In this document: piece by piece, positions 32,729 through 45,420 of the stretch
Layout of the letters: every line of letters starts with the position of its first letter
How positions within the stretch are numbered: the stretch's first letter is position 1
Assembly (NCBI RefSeq): GCF_004011695.2
Contig: NC_082408.1
Location: forward strand, 605,501-669,500
From: Ascochyta rabiei
Lineage: Eukaryota; Ascomycota; Dothideomycetes; Pleosporales; Didymellaceae
Length of the DNA: 64,000 nt
Direction of reading: 5' to 3'
Translations under genes and position numbers: made by a program
The notes under the pieces: model-generated
Told to the model about the DNA's origin: nothing
Databases searched by the model: none
What the model saw: the letters and a program-made list of their open reading frames with translations, nothing else

Positions 32729-33651
32729 TCAGAACCAGGCCAAACTCCACAGCGCCGGCATCTGTGGCCACCTCTCCTGCCAGCTTGCCAAGATCTCAGG
32801 GACTTTCTCGTCGAAGCCATCGCGTGCCGCTCCGCCGCCTGTTGTCCAACCGCTCTCGCCGTGCGCCTCGCGCTCTTTTCCGGCGGCCTCGTTCAGGCTG
32901 AGGGCGAGATCGAGGATCGCTTTGCCGCCCACCAGCGCTTCTTCGTGGTTGTCGCGGATGTCGACGTTGAAGACGTGCACGGGGCGATTCAGCTTGCCAC
33001 CTTTGTTGTGCAGGTCCTCCAGCACGGCGTCGAAACAGCGCTCCTCGCACGTAATCACCACGTCTACCACGCCCGACTCGGTGCCTTGGTATCCCTGGTC
33101 TTCAGCATGCTCCAGGCGCGGCTTCCCAGGAACCCAGTCTTGGAAGCGCTCGGGGAAGCTTTTGATGTTGAGGTTGCGCCCCAGCATGTTGAGCAGGCCG
33201 TTGTGCGTGTATAGCGCGGTGTTTTGCTCTGACAGCTCGTCGTGAATCGTGCGGTAGGTCGTACTGTTGAAATGGTACACATTGGGTTGGGTGATGGTCG
33301 GGCCGGGGAGGCGCACAAGAGAGCCGGTCCCAAAGGAGATGGTGGGGAGGTTGGCGGAGGCGAGTTGGAGGTGTGCCTCCATTGATCTGAATCGTCAGCG
33401 GTGGTTCTCACACACAAGTCGAAGACAGTCGCGTACCTGTTCTGATTGCTGGCGCATACGGTGCAGAACTTGAGTTTGAACTGGTCATCAGGAACCGCGA
33501 TAGGGTTCGCGGGGGCCGGTGCATCATTCGCGCCGTCCATGCCCATGGGTTGAGGCTCCATGGGCGGCGGGGGAGGTGGTGGGGGCACAGGTGCAGCCTG
33601 AGGCGCGGACTGCAGCTGTTGACGCGCCCGCAGGCGTGGATCGACGGACAT
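32729..33651 (-). CDS. ssu72: Ssu72 RNA polymerase II CTD phosphatase
   Basis: Removes phosphate from Ser5 (and Ser7) of the Pol II C-terminal domain; part of the cleavage/polyadenylation factor. Two exons on the minus strand, 33651-33437 and 33386-32729, across a 50-nt GTACGC...TCAG intron that splits the active-site Arg codon; 290 residues. The P-loop is [14 protein letters not shown] with Cys66 and Arg72. It is preceded by a 60-residue Pro-rich extension with a run of nine prolines not found in yeast Ssu72. Family features follow: [59 protein letters not shown], and [20 protein letters not shown]. The tail-to-tail neighbour is another cysteine-phosphatase protein. Confidence 0.96.
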
Positions 33652-35568
33652 GGTGAGTGAAGCGGACGGCACGTGAGCAGGTGGTGAACGAGTACGAGTA
33701 CGAGTACGAGTACGCGTCGGTCGTCGTGGTGGGTCTCAAAGCTCGAGTCTGCAAATTTCTTCACGCTGTCAGCATTGCTCTCGCAGGGGTTATGCAGCGA
33801 AGACAGCCTTCAAGAGCGTGTATCAGAATTTTCAGTGTGCGTAATTATTTGAGTCCTCAAAGGCTATAGCCTAGGACAGCTCCAATAATAGTATTCATCA
33901 TCACAGGCAGGAAGCTATCTACGCAAGACGATACTTACAGTGCGAGGCTCGGCGCAGCTGACGATGCATTAATCGACGGCTGGCGCGGCAGTGGTGCTGA
34001 TATGTGAGTAGAATGGAGGTGTTGAGGCACGAGGTGCCATGGGTGTGGAAGAAAGTCCGCAAACGAGCTCGAGTCGGTTTTATGCGCAAAGCTTGGATGC
34101 TGACTAAGCCGAATCGTATCCACCCACACATGCACATACAAGGCTGACAAGACCGTGCAGGCGCATGTCGAGATTCTGGAAATGGCTGCTGACCGCAGCT
34201 TCGTAGGGCAGCGTGTGCGTGTAACAAAAACTCTGGGTGTTGGAAAGCGCTTGAGCGTGCGCTGGGCCTCCAGAGGGTGACGTCGCTGCATCCAGCTCTC
34301 GTCTCGACTTACGCACGACTCGTCGTTGCCATGGCATTGCGTGCTGCATTTCTTTTCGACCAGAAGAAGAGATTGCGCAACCTCTTTCGAGAAGTCGACG
34401 CTCGATGAGGGCGCGGCGACTCACCATGGCCGCCGTGAAGGGACCGTAGGGTGTTTGTCATGCCCAGGTAGGGTGGTCAAGGCTGGACAAGTGACAGGCC
34501 GAGCACGCGTATTTCTGTCATAGCGAGCGAGTTGACATTGTGCACTCGGGCCTCGTGATGGGCAGTCCGTAGATGTGAGCAAGGAACGTCCCCGATGGCA
34601 GCGGATGGTTCGCACGCAAAACGCATGGCGCTCAAGCGTATTGCCCACATGCGGCTAGCATCTTCAGCGACGTGAAACAGATCTAATATCAAAGCAGCGC
34701 AGGCTTCACCATTGTGGTGGAGGCAGAGCCGCCGGTTCAGAGACACCCCTCGCCTCCACCAGCCGAGTCTCTTTTACACACCCGCCTTCTGTCGTGTGCG
34801 CTTTGGACCATCTGCTGTCGAGCCTCAAGCGCTGCTCCTCTGGCCCTCTCTGCTCTGCCTCTGTTGTGCGGCCCTCACGTCCTCACGTCCTCACTCACGA
34901 CTTGTTCCTCCGTTTCAAGTCCCCGCCGTGTGCTATTTATATCTGCAGCGTGCATTTCAGTCCACCATCCAACGCCGCGGGCTCCAACATCCCATCTTGC
35001 GACCTAGTCTGCTGTCACTCCCTCTAGGCACCACCGCAATTGCACCCGCCCGTGCCAGCGCCATAGCCGTCGCCCTCTGCCACTGCGCCTGCCTGGCCTC
35101 AAAAGCGGCCTCGCACCCTGCGCCGACCTCTTGTCTTCTTGTCCTATTGTCCTCTGGCCCTCCGGCCGGCCTCTGGCTGTTCACTGGGTAAGTCTTAGCG
35201 CCAGGCCGTCACCCCCACAACCCCCAACGAGGGCGCAAAGGCGCTTCCCCAGCCGCCGGCGCACTGCAAAGGCCAAACATCCTCACTGCCGCCTGCTTTC
35301 ATCCCAACCGCCGGGCGCAGTCTCTTGATCGCGCCGTCTCCAAGCCATCAGGCCCAGCGACCCATTGGTCAGTGGCACCTTGGGTCGAAACATTGGAGAC
35401 CCAACACTGCACCTCGCACCGTCCACCCCGTCCGCCTTGCCAGAGCCGCCTTCCAGGAACCCGCCTGCTCTACCTCGAGCCCGGCGTGTGCGCCCTGTGC
35501 GCAGTCGAGGTCGTGGTCGACGGCGACATCGAGGTTGTGCGCCTGCTGCGGTGGGGCACTCACTCTTA

Positions 35569-35602
<34 letters not shown>

Positions 35603-35747
35603 AGCACGGCCCACCTGCGCCGTCGCTCATGCCACCACTTCCACCGCCGCCGCCGCCCACAGCAGACTGCACCTCGCCGCTTCTCAGGCCATGAACAAGT
35701 TCACCGCTGACTTCGCAGACCTCCTCATATAAGGCTCGCTACCGCGC
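33652..35747. other. Divergent intergenic region (ssu72 / SH3 adaptor)
   Basis: About 2.1 kb. Contains a (GAGTAC)n-type short repeat at about 33687-33714 upstream of ssu72, a TATTTATAT element near 34932-34940 and a CA repeat at 35569-35602. No gene recognised. The last kilobase is CT-rich and probably a long leader of the SH3 gene, possibly with an intron. Confidence 0.5.
35569..35602. repeat. (CA)n microsatellite
   Basis: About 17 CA dinucleotides with one T interruption, in the leader of the SH3-adaptor gene about 150 bp before its ATG. Confidence 0.95.
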
Positions 35748-37256
35748 ATGACCGACACCGCTCCCACACCACCAGCGCCCGCCAACCCGCAACGGCTTGA
35801 CGACATCACCGAGGGCTTCGCCGTTCGAGGGCGCCAGAGCGACGCTGATATGGCAGCCGACGTCATGTCTCACCGCGGAGACGCAGCGTCGGCAGGCTAC
35901 ATGGGCTCTAACCGCACCTCCCTGCCCCCGCTCGTCACCTCCCCGCCATCCCACGCAAAGCTGGAGCGCGCGAGCTCCTACGCCAGCAAGCGCGTGTCCA
36001 CATTCTCCACCACGTCCAATGCACATGCAGCCGCTCCTCGGTCACGGCCACAGTCGGTCGCTTTCCCTGCCTTCCATTCGAGCCTGCCCTATGCGCTGGT
36101 ACGAGACTTCGCATACGAGCCCGAGCACCCCCTCTATTACGGGCCCCTCCCGCAGGAACAGCGCTCGGGCGCCTCGACGCCAGCGAGCGAGGCCAACCGA
36201 AGGCTCTCGGACCCCCCGCCAGTTGCATGGCGCACAGACCGCGGGTCTAGGGCCTCTGGCCCGCAACACCTAGGCCTGGGCGAGCAGCTGCCCATGACCT
36301 CGTTCGGCGATGGTCCTCCGTACAGCGAAGATGAAGACCTTGCCAGTCCTGTAGTCACGAGCCACCATAGCGCAAGGCACAAGAAGCAAAAGTCGAACCA
36401 GGTCGATTTCGACCAGACTCGCGGGCGGCGCGCGCCCGAAGAACATAGACGGAGCTCGGTCACTGGAGTCCACGGCGAAGGGAGCTATTACCCCAGCCAC
36501 GTCAACGATGCAGCCAATGGGATTGGTGGTGAGTACATCACCTACCCTCCCAGCTCATCCTCGAACCTCGACGTACCAGAGGGTGCGTCTCGACGAGACT
36601 CGCACTTTGCTGCGATCCTGCCACAGCGCTCGTACGCCAATGAGGAAGGGCCCCCGTACGACTCAGACGAGGACATGTCCGAGCCTGGCGACTACATTCG
36701 CGACGACAACCGCTTTTCTCGCGATTATCAATTCACAATTGCCTCGCCAGACGAGGAGATGCACGGAAAAGCAGTGGCGCTGTTCGACTTTGCACGAGAA
36801 AACGACAACGAGCTGCCCCTCGTCGAGGGCCAGATCATATTGGTGTCCTACAGGCACGGACAGGGCTGGCTGGTAGCGCAAGACCCAAAGACTGGAGAGA
36901 GTGGGCTGGTGCCTGAGGAGTATGTGCGTTTGCTGCGCGACATAGAAGGGGGTTGGAATGGTCTTATGAACGGTGCTGTGCAAGCACAAGAAGCAAACCC
37001 AGGTTTGGACAGTCTGCTCAGCCCTCTCTCGGCGGGCCCAGAGGCCAAGACTCCTACACAGGCCGACCACTCCTCGTACACGCCCGTCATCTCCACCTTC
37101 TCCACAAGCCACAAAGACCTCGAGCCCTATCCCAAGGATAGGCTCGCCACACCGACAAACCCCGAGGGAGGAAGTTTCGGTCAAGGGAAAGAAGGTGGCC
37201 CTATGGAGGGCGTCGAGAGTACGCCCGAGCCTCAGTCCAAGCACCAGAAGTCATGA
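35748..37256 (+). CDS. SH3-domain adaptor, Nbp2-like
   Basis: Single exon, 502 residues from ATG 35748. The first 335 residues are Ser/Pro-rich and probably disordered, with two repeated acidic elements, GPPYSEDEDLASP and GPPYDSDEDMSEP. One SH3 domain spans about residues 340-397: GKAVALFDFARENDNELPLVEGQ, then GQGWLVAQDPKTGESGLVPEEYV. It has the ALYDF-like, GW and P-x-x-Y signatures for binding proline-rich peptides. The arrangement, and the GWLVAQDP...GLVPEEYV sequence, resemble fungal Nbp2, an adaptor that brings the Ptc1 phosphatase to MAP kinase pathways. The tail is Ser/Thr/Pro-rich. The Nbp2 assignment is by resemblance only. The acidic SH3-proximal repeats are unexplained. Confidence 0.85.
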   Translation: MTDTAPTPPAPANPQRLDDITEGFAVRGRQSDADMAADVMSHRGDAASAGYMGSNRTSLPPLVTSPPSHAKLERASSYASKRVSTFSTTSNAHAAAPRSRPQSVAFPAFHSSLPYALVRDFAYEPEHPLYYGPLPQEQRSGASTPASEANRRLSDPPPVAWRTDRGSRASGPQHLGLGEQLPMTSFGDGPPYSEDEDLASPVVTSHHSARHKKQKSNQVDFDQTRGRRAPEEHRRSSVTGVHGEGSYYPSHVNDAANGIGGEYITYPPSSSSNLDVPEGASRRDSHFAAILPQRSYANEEGPPYDSDEDMSEPGDYIRDDNRFSRDYQFTIASPDEEMHGKAVALFDFARENDNELPLVEGQIILVSYRHGQGWLVAQDPKTGESGLVPEEYVRLLRDIEGGWNGLMNGAVQAQEANPGLDSLLSPLSAGPEAKTPTQADHSSYTPVISTFSTSHKDLEPYPKDRLATPTNPEGGSFGQGKEGGPMEGVESTPEPQSKHQKS

Positions 37257-38556
37257 CCTGGAAGTTACGACGGCTAGACATCACTGCCGCAGGATGGTCT
37301 CCACGACATGTCAGCAGTGTGCACGCCGCGCTGCTGCCTCGTCAGCTCCTCCTGATATCAGGACTGGACTCGCAACTTACTTCTTCACAACATTCGCTTC
37401 GCCACCATGTCTTACACAGCCACTTTTTGCGTCTGCTTTGCATTTACTTGGCGTCAAACTTGCGTTAGCATGTTGTTCTCTCTGCACAGTACGCTGTCCC
37501 TACAGAGACTTTTTGCGAATAGACTCGTGTACCGAGCCTGCGCGTGCTCTGCATCTTTGCGAGCATGGCATACTTTTTGTAGTTGTACTGCTTTTCTTCT
37601 CTTCTTTGCATTTCTTTTTTTTTATCATTTTTCACTTTGCTTACGACACTCTACCGGCGCTTGGATAAGCCGGAGCGATGATGATGATGGATACCTCAAG
37701 TGGGATAGGAAATTGGTCTGCGATTGATGCGACTGTCATCTCTACGATGCAGCAACCGTTCGAATTGACGTTAATATATCATGTTCACACAATTCGCCTT
37801 CTTTGATCCGCCCAACGCCGACAGTATCGAGATGATGAGCAATAAAAACGCGTACGCACGTGATTGAGAATGGGGACCTTCACCGGGATGACGTATCTGA
37901 TCCCGCTGCAGGCTGCAGCGTTCGCCAGTAATCAGCAGTCTCACGACATGCGACTCTACCCGCAAAGGAAACGCTTCTCATCGCTGTTTCGTAGGCCAGT
38001 ATAACCGGAACGACGTCGTGCGCGCACGCTTCACCTACCTCGTCTCCCACTGAAGCAACTTTGTCGACGTTCTTGCAGCCATGACCTTGCATCAATCCCG
38101 TCTTCCAACACTCCACAATCCACCCCGTGCGCCGATGAAGCGTCAGCCCAGCCGTGGTGACATTTAAGTGGATTTAACGTGGTCGCGTTGTGATGAGTGG
38201 CGTCTAGCGGATTGGTCTTATCGACCCCTCATTCGGCGGAAATACACGCATTACGCTGCAGATCAACGACTTTATGGATAGGGCAGCGTGTTGAGAGTGG
38301 CTGGCTACCTGCTAGCGAACCAATTGACATCTTCATGCTCGTCTTTCTCTCCAGACTAACACTGAAATCGCACTAGAAGATTGGGTACCCGATGGCAGCG
38401 GAAGCGCGAAACTGGAGCCGTCGGTCCTCCCTCGGCCGGAGGTGGGCAGCTCCCAAAGATGTGAATCTTTAAATGTAGCATGACGCAGGGCCGTTGCCGG
38501 CGTTGAATAGCTGCACTCTCCGCCAAATCGCAGAGCCGTGATCGCCTTCGTATGAC
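37257..38556. other. Intergenic, SH3-adaptor 3' end to oxoprolinase promoter
   Basis: About 1.3 kb with no recognised gene. A T-rich stretch near 37595-37640 probably belongs to the 3' UTR. Confidence 0.5.
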
Positions 38557-41500
38557 ATGGCTCCAGGGTACAGATTGGGCGTTGATGTTGGAGGGTAAGT
38601 GGTGGTGCCTTCCTGATTTACCAAGCTTCCATTTGTACTGGATCGCAGACGATACAGCTATCATTGCTTCGTAAACCGCACTGACACGCACACAGCACCT
38701 TCACTGATGTCTGTGTCATCACCCCTAACGGCGAGGCAGTACGCGTCAAAGTCCCTACAAACACGAGCGACCAGTCTATCGGAGTGCAGGAAGGCGTAGA
38801 GCAAGTGCGCCGTATCCTGCAAGACCAGTACAGCTGGAGCGGCAAGTTCGAGTACATCCACCATGGCACGACCACAGGGACAAATGCTGTACTGGAGGGT
38901 AAGGGCGCAAAGGCTGGCTTGATCGTCACCAAAGGGCACAAGGACATCCTGACAGTACGGCGAAGTCAGATTCCAGGCGGCCTGGGCGCGTGGATCAACT
39001 ATGTCCAGCCAGAGCCACTCGTACCCCTAGAACGAACAGTCGAGGCGAAAGAGCGCATTCAGATTAACGGCGAGATCTTCCACGAGCTGGATGAGGCACA
39101 CTTTCGCGATAGTTTGCAGGATTTGAAGCGTCAGGAGCCTCAGGCAATCGCAGTGTCGCTGCTGAACTCTTTCAGCAACAAAGTGCACGAGGACAAGATT
39201 CGCAGAATATTGCTGGACGAGTTCGGTTCGGACGTCGAGATCGTCACATCTACTGATGTATTACCCGAGATTCAGGAGTATGAACGGACAGTCACGACAG
39301 CAGCCAACGCCATCGTCAAACCAGTCGTGAAGAAGTACATGAAGAATTTGCAGAAAAAACTGGAAAAAGATACAGACACATTACGTATCCTCAAATCAGA
39401 CGGCGACCTGACGTCGGTCGACCTCGCAGGCGAGATCCCGGTACACATCCTTATGAGCGGCCCAGCTGGTGGTGTCAAGGCTGTCTCGCATCTAGTTGCG
39501 AAAGACACACCCTATAAGAACCTCATCACGTTCGACATGGGAGGCACAAGTACGGATTGTGCGCTTTTGTCTGGCAGCGAAGCCATCATTCGACGTGAGA
39601 CAGAAGTCGGATCACTAACAGTTCGAGCTCCATCCGTAGACGTAAAGACCGTAGGTGCTGGTGGAGGATCGATAGCCATCTATAACGAGTTCTCCAAGAA
39701 TTTCCGTGTTGGTCCTGAATCCAGTGGTGCCACTCCCGGCCCAGCAGCGTACGGGAAAGGGGGAACGCAAGCGACAGTGACCGACGCAAACCTGGTCTTG
39801 GGATATTTGCCCTCAAAGCTACTCGGTGGCAAATTCGAACTTGATGTCGCTGCATCAAATGCCGCCGTACAGTCAATGGCAAAAAAAATGGATTTGGATG
39901 TGCTATCCACCGCTGAAGGTATCATTGATTTAGTCAACGAGTCTATGCATGGCGCTCTCCGGCTTGTCTCTGTCGAACAAGGATACGATCCTCGCGATTT
40001 CGCACTCGTTGCGCTTGGCGGAGCAGGTCCCATGCATGCAAACTCACTGGGTAAACTGCTGGGTTCCTGGCCAGTCATTGTGCCGCCTAGCCCGGGCGTA
40101 CTGTGCGCCCAAGGCGATGCTATCACAAAGATGTCCCACGAGCAAAGCTGCACGTACATCAAGATCTTTTCTGACATCAAGGCCGAGGATCTTACAAGGA
40201 CACTAGGTAATTTGAAGAGCGACTGCGTACAAACAATGAAGGAGTCGCTCGCAGATGAGCACGCCGCTCTCAGAATCGTATACCAATCTGACATGCGGTA
40301 CAAGGGTCAAGCGATGACACTCACAGTGAACTTTAGCGAAGAGGATGCACGAGACACCACCCACCTCTTAGAACATCTGCGCAACAAATTCAATGAAGCG
40401 CACGAACATCAGTTTGCCTTCTCGCACGCCAATGTTGAGCTTGAGACCATGCGACTGCGAGTCAGGGTCATTGATGCGTCCGAGGAAGTCGCTATTAAGC
40501 CAATCGAGAAAGCCAACAACACCACACCGCCTAGAGATGCCATAATGACGCGACAAATGATCGTTTACGAAGGCAAGAAGATTGAAGCTACATTTTGGGA
40601 CCGGACGAAGATTACCAAAGCTGGCATCAAGATTGCTGGACCAGCTGTTGTAACTGAGATGGACTCGAATACCCTGATCCTTCCCGGACACACTGGCGAA
40701 ATCGACTTAATGGGCAATATTCTCATATGGCCGGAGACTAGAAGAGCCCCAGACAAGACAGTACATACAAAGGAGTCAGCAGCAAGGCTGGTACAGCAGC
40801 AGCCACTCCTACCCACCCTTATTGGCTCGGCGCTCGGCTCGATAAGACGGGAGATGGATACCCTCATGCTGCGATGTGCGATGAGTCCGGCCATCCGAGA
40901 ACAGCAAGATGAATTCAACGTAATCACCAACACGCGAGGGCAGATGCTCGCTGGCCAGTTTGGTAGCTTCATTCAGCAATTCTTGGACGGCTGGTCGGGC
41001 ACGGTTGAGGAAGGTGATATCTTCGTTACAAATGATGTTTACCAGATCGATGGCGCGGTATCACATCTGAACGATGTTATCATATTACTCCCCATCCATT
41101 TTGAACACAGACTCGTTGGCTGGGCCGCTAATTTTGGTCATCTGACTGATGTGCAAGGCAAGGTACCTGGATCCATGAGTATCAACGCCAGCACCATATA
41201 CGAGGACGGGCTGCAGATACCCATCGTCAAGCTCTACGCAAAGGGCGAATACAACGAAGCTCTAGCGGCGGTATTGTTCCGAAACTCACGCATGCCAAAC
41301 TGGTTTCAAAGCGATTTGACAGCACTGGTGACAGCATGTAGAACCGCAGCTACGCGCGTCAACGAGCTTTGCGAACGATACGGTGTCGAAGTCTATGAAG
41401 CGGCGACAGACTACCTTCTTGAGCAAAACAGGCTTGCGATCAAGAAGATCATCGATACCAAGATCAGCCCCGAGAAGTCGAGTTTCACAGACTTCATTGA

Positions 41501-42818
41501 CGATGACGGCCAAGGTATCGGCCCTTACGCAATCTCATGCTCCATGCAGAAAGAAGGAGACAAGCTGGTCTTTGACTGGGATGGCACATCACCACAATCG
41601 AATACGTCCATGAACTTCTACCTCTCGAAGACCATGTTCAAAATTTTCATTGGCTACTACCTCCTCGCCATCTATGACCCACACGTTGTCGTCAACGATG
41701 GCTTTCACGATCTCCTTGACATTCGGATACCTACCGGCACGATCCTCCGTCCTGTTCGTCCTGCAGCAGTAAGCTGCCGGACACATCTGCTAGGCCGCGT
41801 CATGGACGTCATGCAAGCGCTTTTTGGCCAACGTAACCCCGCCTACCGCTGCGCAGCAGGCTTCTCCGACTCACCACACCTCTTCTATTCCGGCTTCAAG
41901 CCGACCGGGGAGTTTTACCTGCTCTACCAGATCGGATTTGGAGGTGTCCCTGCACGACCGATCGGTGACGGTCCAGACTGCCACTGCCTGTTCCCAGCCA
42001 TCAAATCGATCCCTGCTGAGAACATTGAGCTTTACTTCCCCGTCGTTATCGAAGCCAACGAGGCGCTCTTAGATTCTGGAGGCCCGGGGTATTACAGGGG
42101 AGGTAACGCACAGCGCACGCTGTACCGATGGTTGTGTGAAGGCGATGTCAGTATCCACGATGACAGATGGATGGTGAAGCCATGGGGCGTTAATGGTGGT
42201 AAACCTGGCAGCAGGAGCAAGAAAATCATCTACAGGAACAACAGCTACGGCACCTCTGCCGAAAAAGACAACACGGAGCTGGTGCAGAGTAAGATGGACC
42301 ACTTGCGTGTTCATCCAGGTGAGTTCCTCTTTTGTATAGCGTGTTGCAACTGGGTGTTAACAAGATCAGGTGACGTTCTCGAATGGATCACTTGGGGCGG
42401 CGGTGGCCTCGGCGACCCCCTGACGCGCCCGCCTTCCATTGTAGCACAAGAAGTCCATCGCCGTCTTGTCTCTTTCGCTGGCGCAGCAAACAACTACGGT
42501 GTTGTCGTAAACCGCGATTTCTCTGTCAACGAGGCTGCTACCGCCGACCTGCGCCAGCGCATGCATGAGCAGCGTACGAGTGAAGAGAGGGTAAAGAAGC
42601 AACTAAACGGCACGAAGCAAGGGGACGACAATGTGGGATATGATCGTGGGGGAACGATGACTGAGTTAGTGGAGAGGTGTAAAGAGGATACTGGGCTTGA
42701 GCCGCCGAGGCCGCAATGGGAGAGGGATCCATATGGACCGCATACAGGGTTGCCGTATGTGAAGGAATGGTACAAGAGGATGAGAACAGAGGGACTGCGA
42801 GTCTGGGATCGTGTCTAA
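38557..42818 (+). CDS. 5-oxoprolinase / hydantoinase A-B fusion protein
   Basis: ATP-dependent opening of 5-oxoproline to glutamate in the gamma-glutamyl (glutathione) cycle is the expected reaction. Three exons: 38557-38594, 38696-42318 and 42370-42818 (introns 101 and 51 nt), giving 1369 residues. The first join restores the phosphate loop YRLGVDVGGTFTDVCV. HyuA features are HHGTTTGTNAVLEG, SLLNSFSN, LSGPAGGVKA-like MSGPAGGVKAVS, FDMGGTSTD (about residue 292) and VGAGGGSIA. The HyuB half starts near residue 722 (GSIRREMDTLMLRCAMSPAI) and includes NDVYQIDGAVSHLNDV, HLTDVQGKVPGS and GGPGYYRGGN. The 51-nt second intron is in frame, so it hides inside a continuous reading frame. The product is about 80 residues longer than yeast Oxp1, mostly at the C-terminus. 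Related hydantoinases cannot be fully excluded. Confidence 0.9.
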
Positions 42819-43373
42819 TACTGAAAGGGATGTGTATTGCGGTGTTGTTGTTTCCAGCGAAATGTGTTCTTACTTGACTCGCATAGCAATCGAAACCTCC
42901 AAAGCAGATCAGCCGTGAATGAACAGGCAGTATAATATGCCTAGCCCTGCCTCACCATCCTTGCTATACATACACACACAAACAAACGTCATCTCCAGGC
43001 CTGGACTTTTGCAACAGCCACTGTGACGAAAAAAACAAACACTAACCGCGACGAGACTATTTACGCGATCCCGCTAGCTCGAGCTCTATGGATTGTCAGC
43101 TCTCGTCTGTTCGCTCTGCTTCGAGCAATGTGGCGTTCACGGCTCCAGGCTCAGGACCTTAGCCGCACCAATTGCAACACCACACAAATGCAGCACCTGG
43201 TGTGCCCGCCGTTTTGCAGAAGAACGGAGCTTGTTGAAAGTGTACGGCTGTTGAGGTGTATAAGAAGCTTAATGCCTTGCCGTGGAGCGATTTAAGATTT
43301 CTTTTTTTATGCAGATTTTTGACGGAGTTGTTGGACACACTGCGGTTTTTTCACGATACCATCGAGAGGGAAC
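42819..43373. other. Intergenic, WW-protein promoter
   Basis: No gene recognised. It joins the oxoprolinase 3' end to the leader of the WW-domain gene in the same orientation. Confidence 0.5.
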
Positions 43374-44800
43374 ATGAACGGGGTGCTTGCTTCGCCGATG
43401 ACCGGCTCCCAGGGGGGTGTAGCGGTGCCGCCGGGTTGGAAGGCTGAGTGGAGTGCGCAGTATACGAGATAGTAAGTTAGTTTTTCACTGTGTGCAGCTT
43501 TGCGAGGCGACGGCATTGTACGTGGCTTATTTTACGAATCGCAGTTTCTATGTTAATCTCAGTACGAATCAAAGTACGTGGGTTTTGCCCTCGGCATCTT
43601 CGCAACAACTGCCGCAGTCGGTTCAGAGGAAACCTGTGCCGAATCAGGGTTCTCAATCACAGACTTCGGTGTCGCGTGGAAGTTATACTGGCCCTCAGCC
43701 GCAGAATTTCGGAGGGTACTTTGCAGCGCCCCCGGCGCAGTTTCAGCCGGGTTATGGACAGAATTGCATGGTTCAGCAGCAGCAGCAACAACAACAACAG
43801 TCGCCATATCAACAGCCGTACACACCACATCTTGTTCAACAGCAGCCACACGTTCCCGCACCACCTTCAGGAATGCAGCAGTTCTCGCCTCCCCCGACTC
43901 CAGGTTCTTACCAAGAACAACAGCGCAACTTTACGCCTCCAAATCCATCGCCAGCAACACTAAACCCGCAATATCCCCAGCAGCAGCAGAACTTTGGGCA
44001 ACCCTTCAAGCCAGAAATGTACAACCCTGGACAATCCAATGTCCCTACTCCTCCTCTTGACAGTCAACAGACGAACTACATGGCACCACAGAACGATACG
44101 AACGTGTACCATGCTCCTCCACCACCGCCGCAATCTCAAGCTCCTTATAATCCTCAACATCAACAACAAAAACAGCTGCAGCAGAACTACTACCCCAATA
44201 ACGCGCAGCCGCAACAACAAATACAAGCCCAGCAGTCCAAGCGTAGCTCAAGTCTCGGCTCAAGTCTTATGGGCGGGAGCATGATGACCAAGATGTCTTC
44301 CAAATTGACACAGTTCCAGAAACCTGCCCAACCAACACCTTCTGCAACCCACACGACTTCTAGATTCGGCACACCGGCGACTGCACAAACTGACGGTAAG
44401 CACGCCTCAAACAGCAGCGACTGGAAGAAATGGGGGAAACGCGCCGCGATAGGCGTGGCTGCCGTGGGCGCCCTGGCTCTCGGTGTTGATGCAATGGATG
44501 GGGGCATCTTCGATGGGGCGGCTACTGCTGGGGGTGGCGACTTTGGTGGAGGTGGAGACTTTAGCGGAGGCGACTGGGCTGTAGGAGATGCGCAGACAAG
44601 TCTGGATGCTAGTGCTGCGCAGGCGGCCATGGAGCAGCAAGGTCAGGAGAATGCGTTGATGCTGCTTGATCCCCCGGGAACGACTTGTAAGTTCTTTTTT
44701 TTCTATTAATTTCGTGATGTGGTGAGACTGGTGTTGTGCTGTTCGAGTGAGTGCTAATTTGTTGCTAGACACCGTGGTGGACAGCAACAGCCTAATCTGA
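43374..44800 (+). CDS. WW-domain, glutamine-rich protein
   Basis: Three exons: 43374-43471, 43545-44686 and 44769-44800 (introns 73 and 82 nt, both GTAAGT donors), 423 residues. The first join creates a complete WW domain at about residues 18-47: VPPGWKAEWSAQYTRYFYVN followed by LSTNQSTWVLP, with both Trp and the aromatic pair. WW domains bind proline-rich peptides. The middle is Q/P-rich, with a run of nine Gln near 43774-43800. A basic helix-like part follows (KRSSSLGSSLMGGSMMTKMSSKL), then a hydrophobic AAIGVAAVGALALGVDAMDGG segment and a Gly-rich stretch. It ends TYTVVDSNSLI after the last small exon. The hydrophobic Gly/Ala segment could associate with membranes. The overall role is unknown. 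Confidence 0.85.
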
Positions 44801-45420
44801 GGTTCTGAGTAGGATTAGCACGCGAACGATACGTGGTGCTGCGACAACTGGTAGCGGTCGGCGATAAGTCAACGATATCAAGCAGACCGATTTGGAGAGC
44901 AAGAGTTAGTTGTGGAACGGGGTCAATATCCATTTTGTTTTCGGAGTAAGACAATCAAGAACAGCTCTACTTTCTCCCCGCCATGAGTTTGAGAGTGCCT
45001 ACGAACAAGAGCCTTGCTGGTCTAACGACCGCAGGCGTAAGTATCAGATTTATATGCCTTGTGCCCTTGGACGTGAAAGAAAAACCTGGCGGATCAAAAA
45101 GAGTTGTGTCGTGGGCGAGAGACGGAAGCCTCATCAAGAAAGCCCGCTAGTGTCAAAAGATGCTAGCTCTGCTTACCTCATAATTCTTCCGCACCTTCTG
45201 CTCTCGCAGGCCCGCCACCTCCATGCGCAGCCCATCTATAAACGTCATGGTTCAGGCGCCGTGCTAGACAAATTTGGAACTATCGCCGAATGTGTTGGAG
45301 CTTTTACGTCTTTTGGGCTGTTAATTGCATCTCTGCGTCTTTGCGTTTCTTCTTTTGCTTGTGACGGATGAGCCGCTTCATCCGAAATCACATCTCTGAA
45401 GGACGATCTTGATCCTTACG
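44801..45420. other. Intergenic before the first Zn2Cys6 regulator
   Basis: No gene recognised. This is the left edge of the regulator-rich accessory stretch. Confidence 0.45.
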
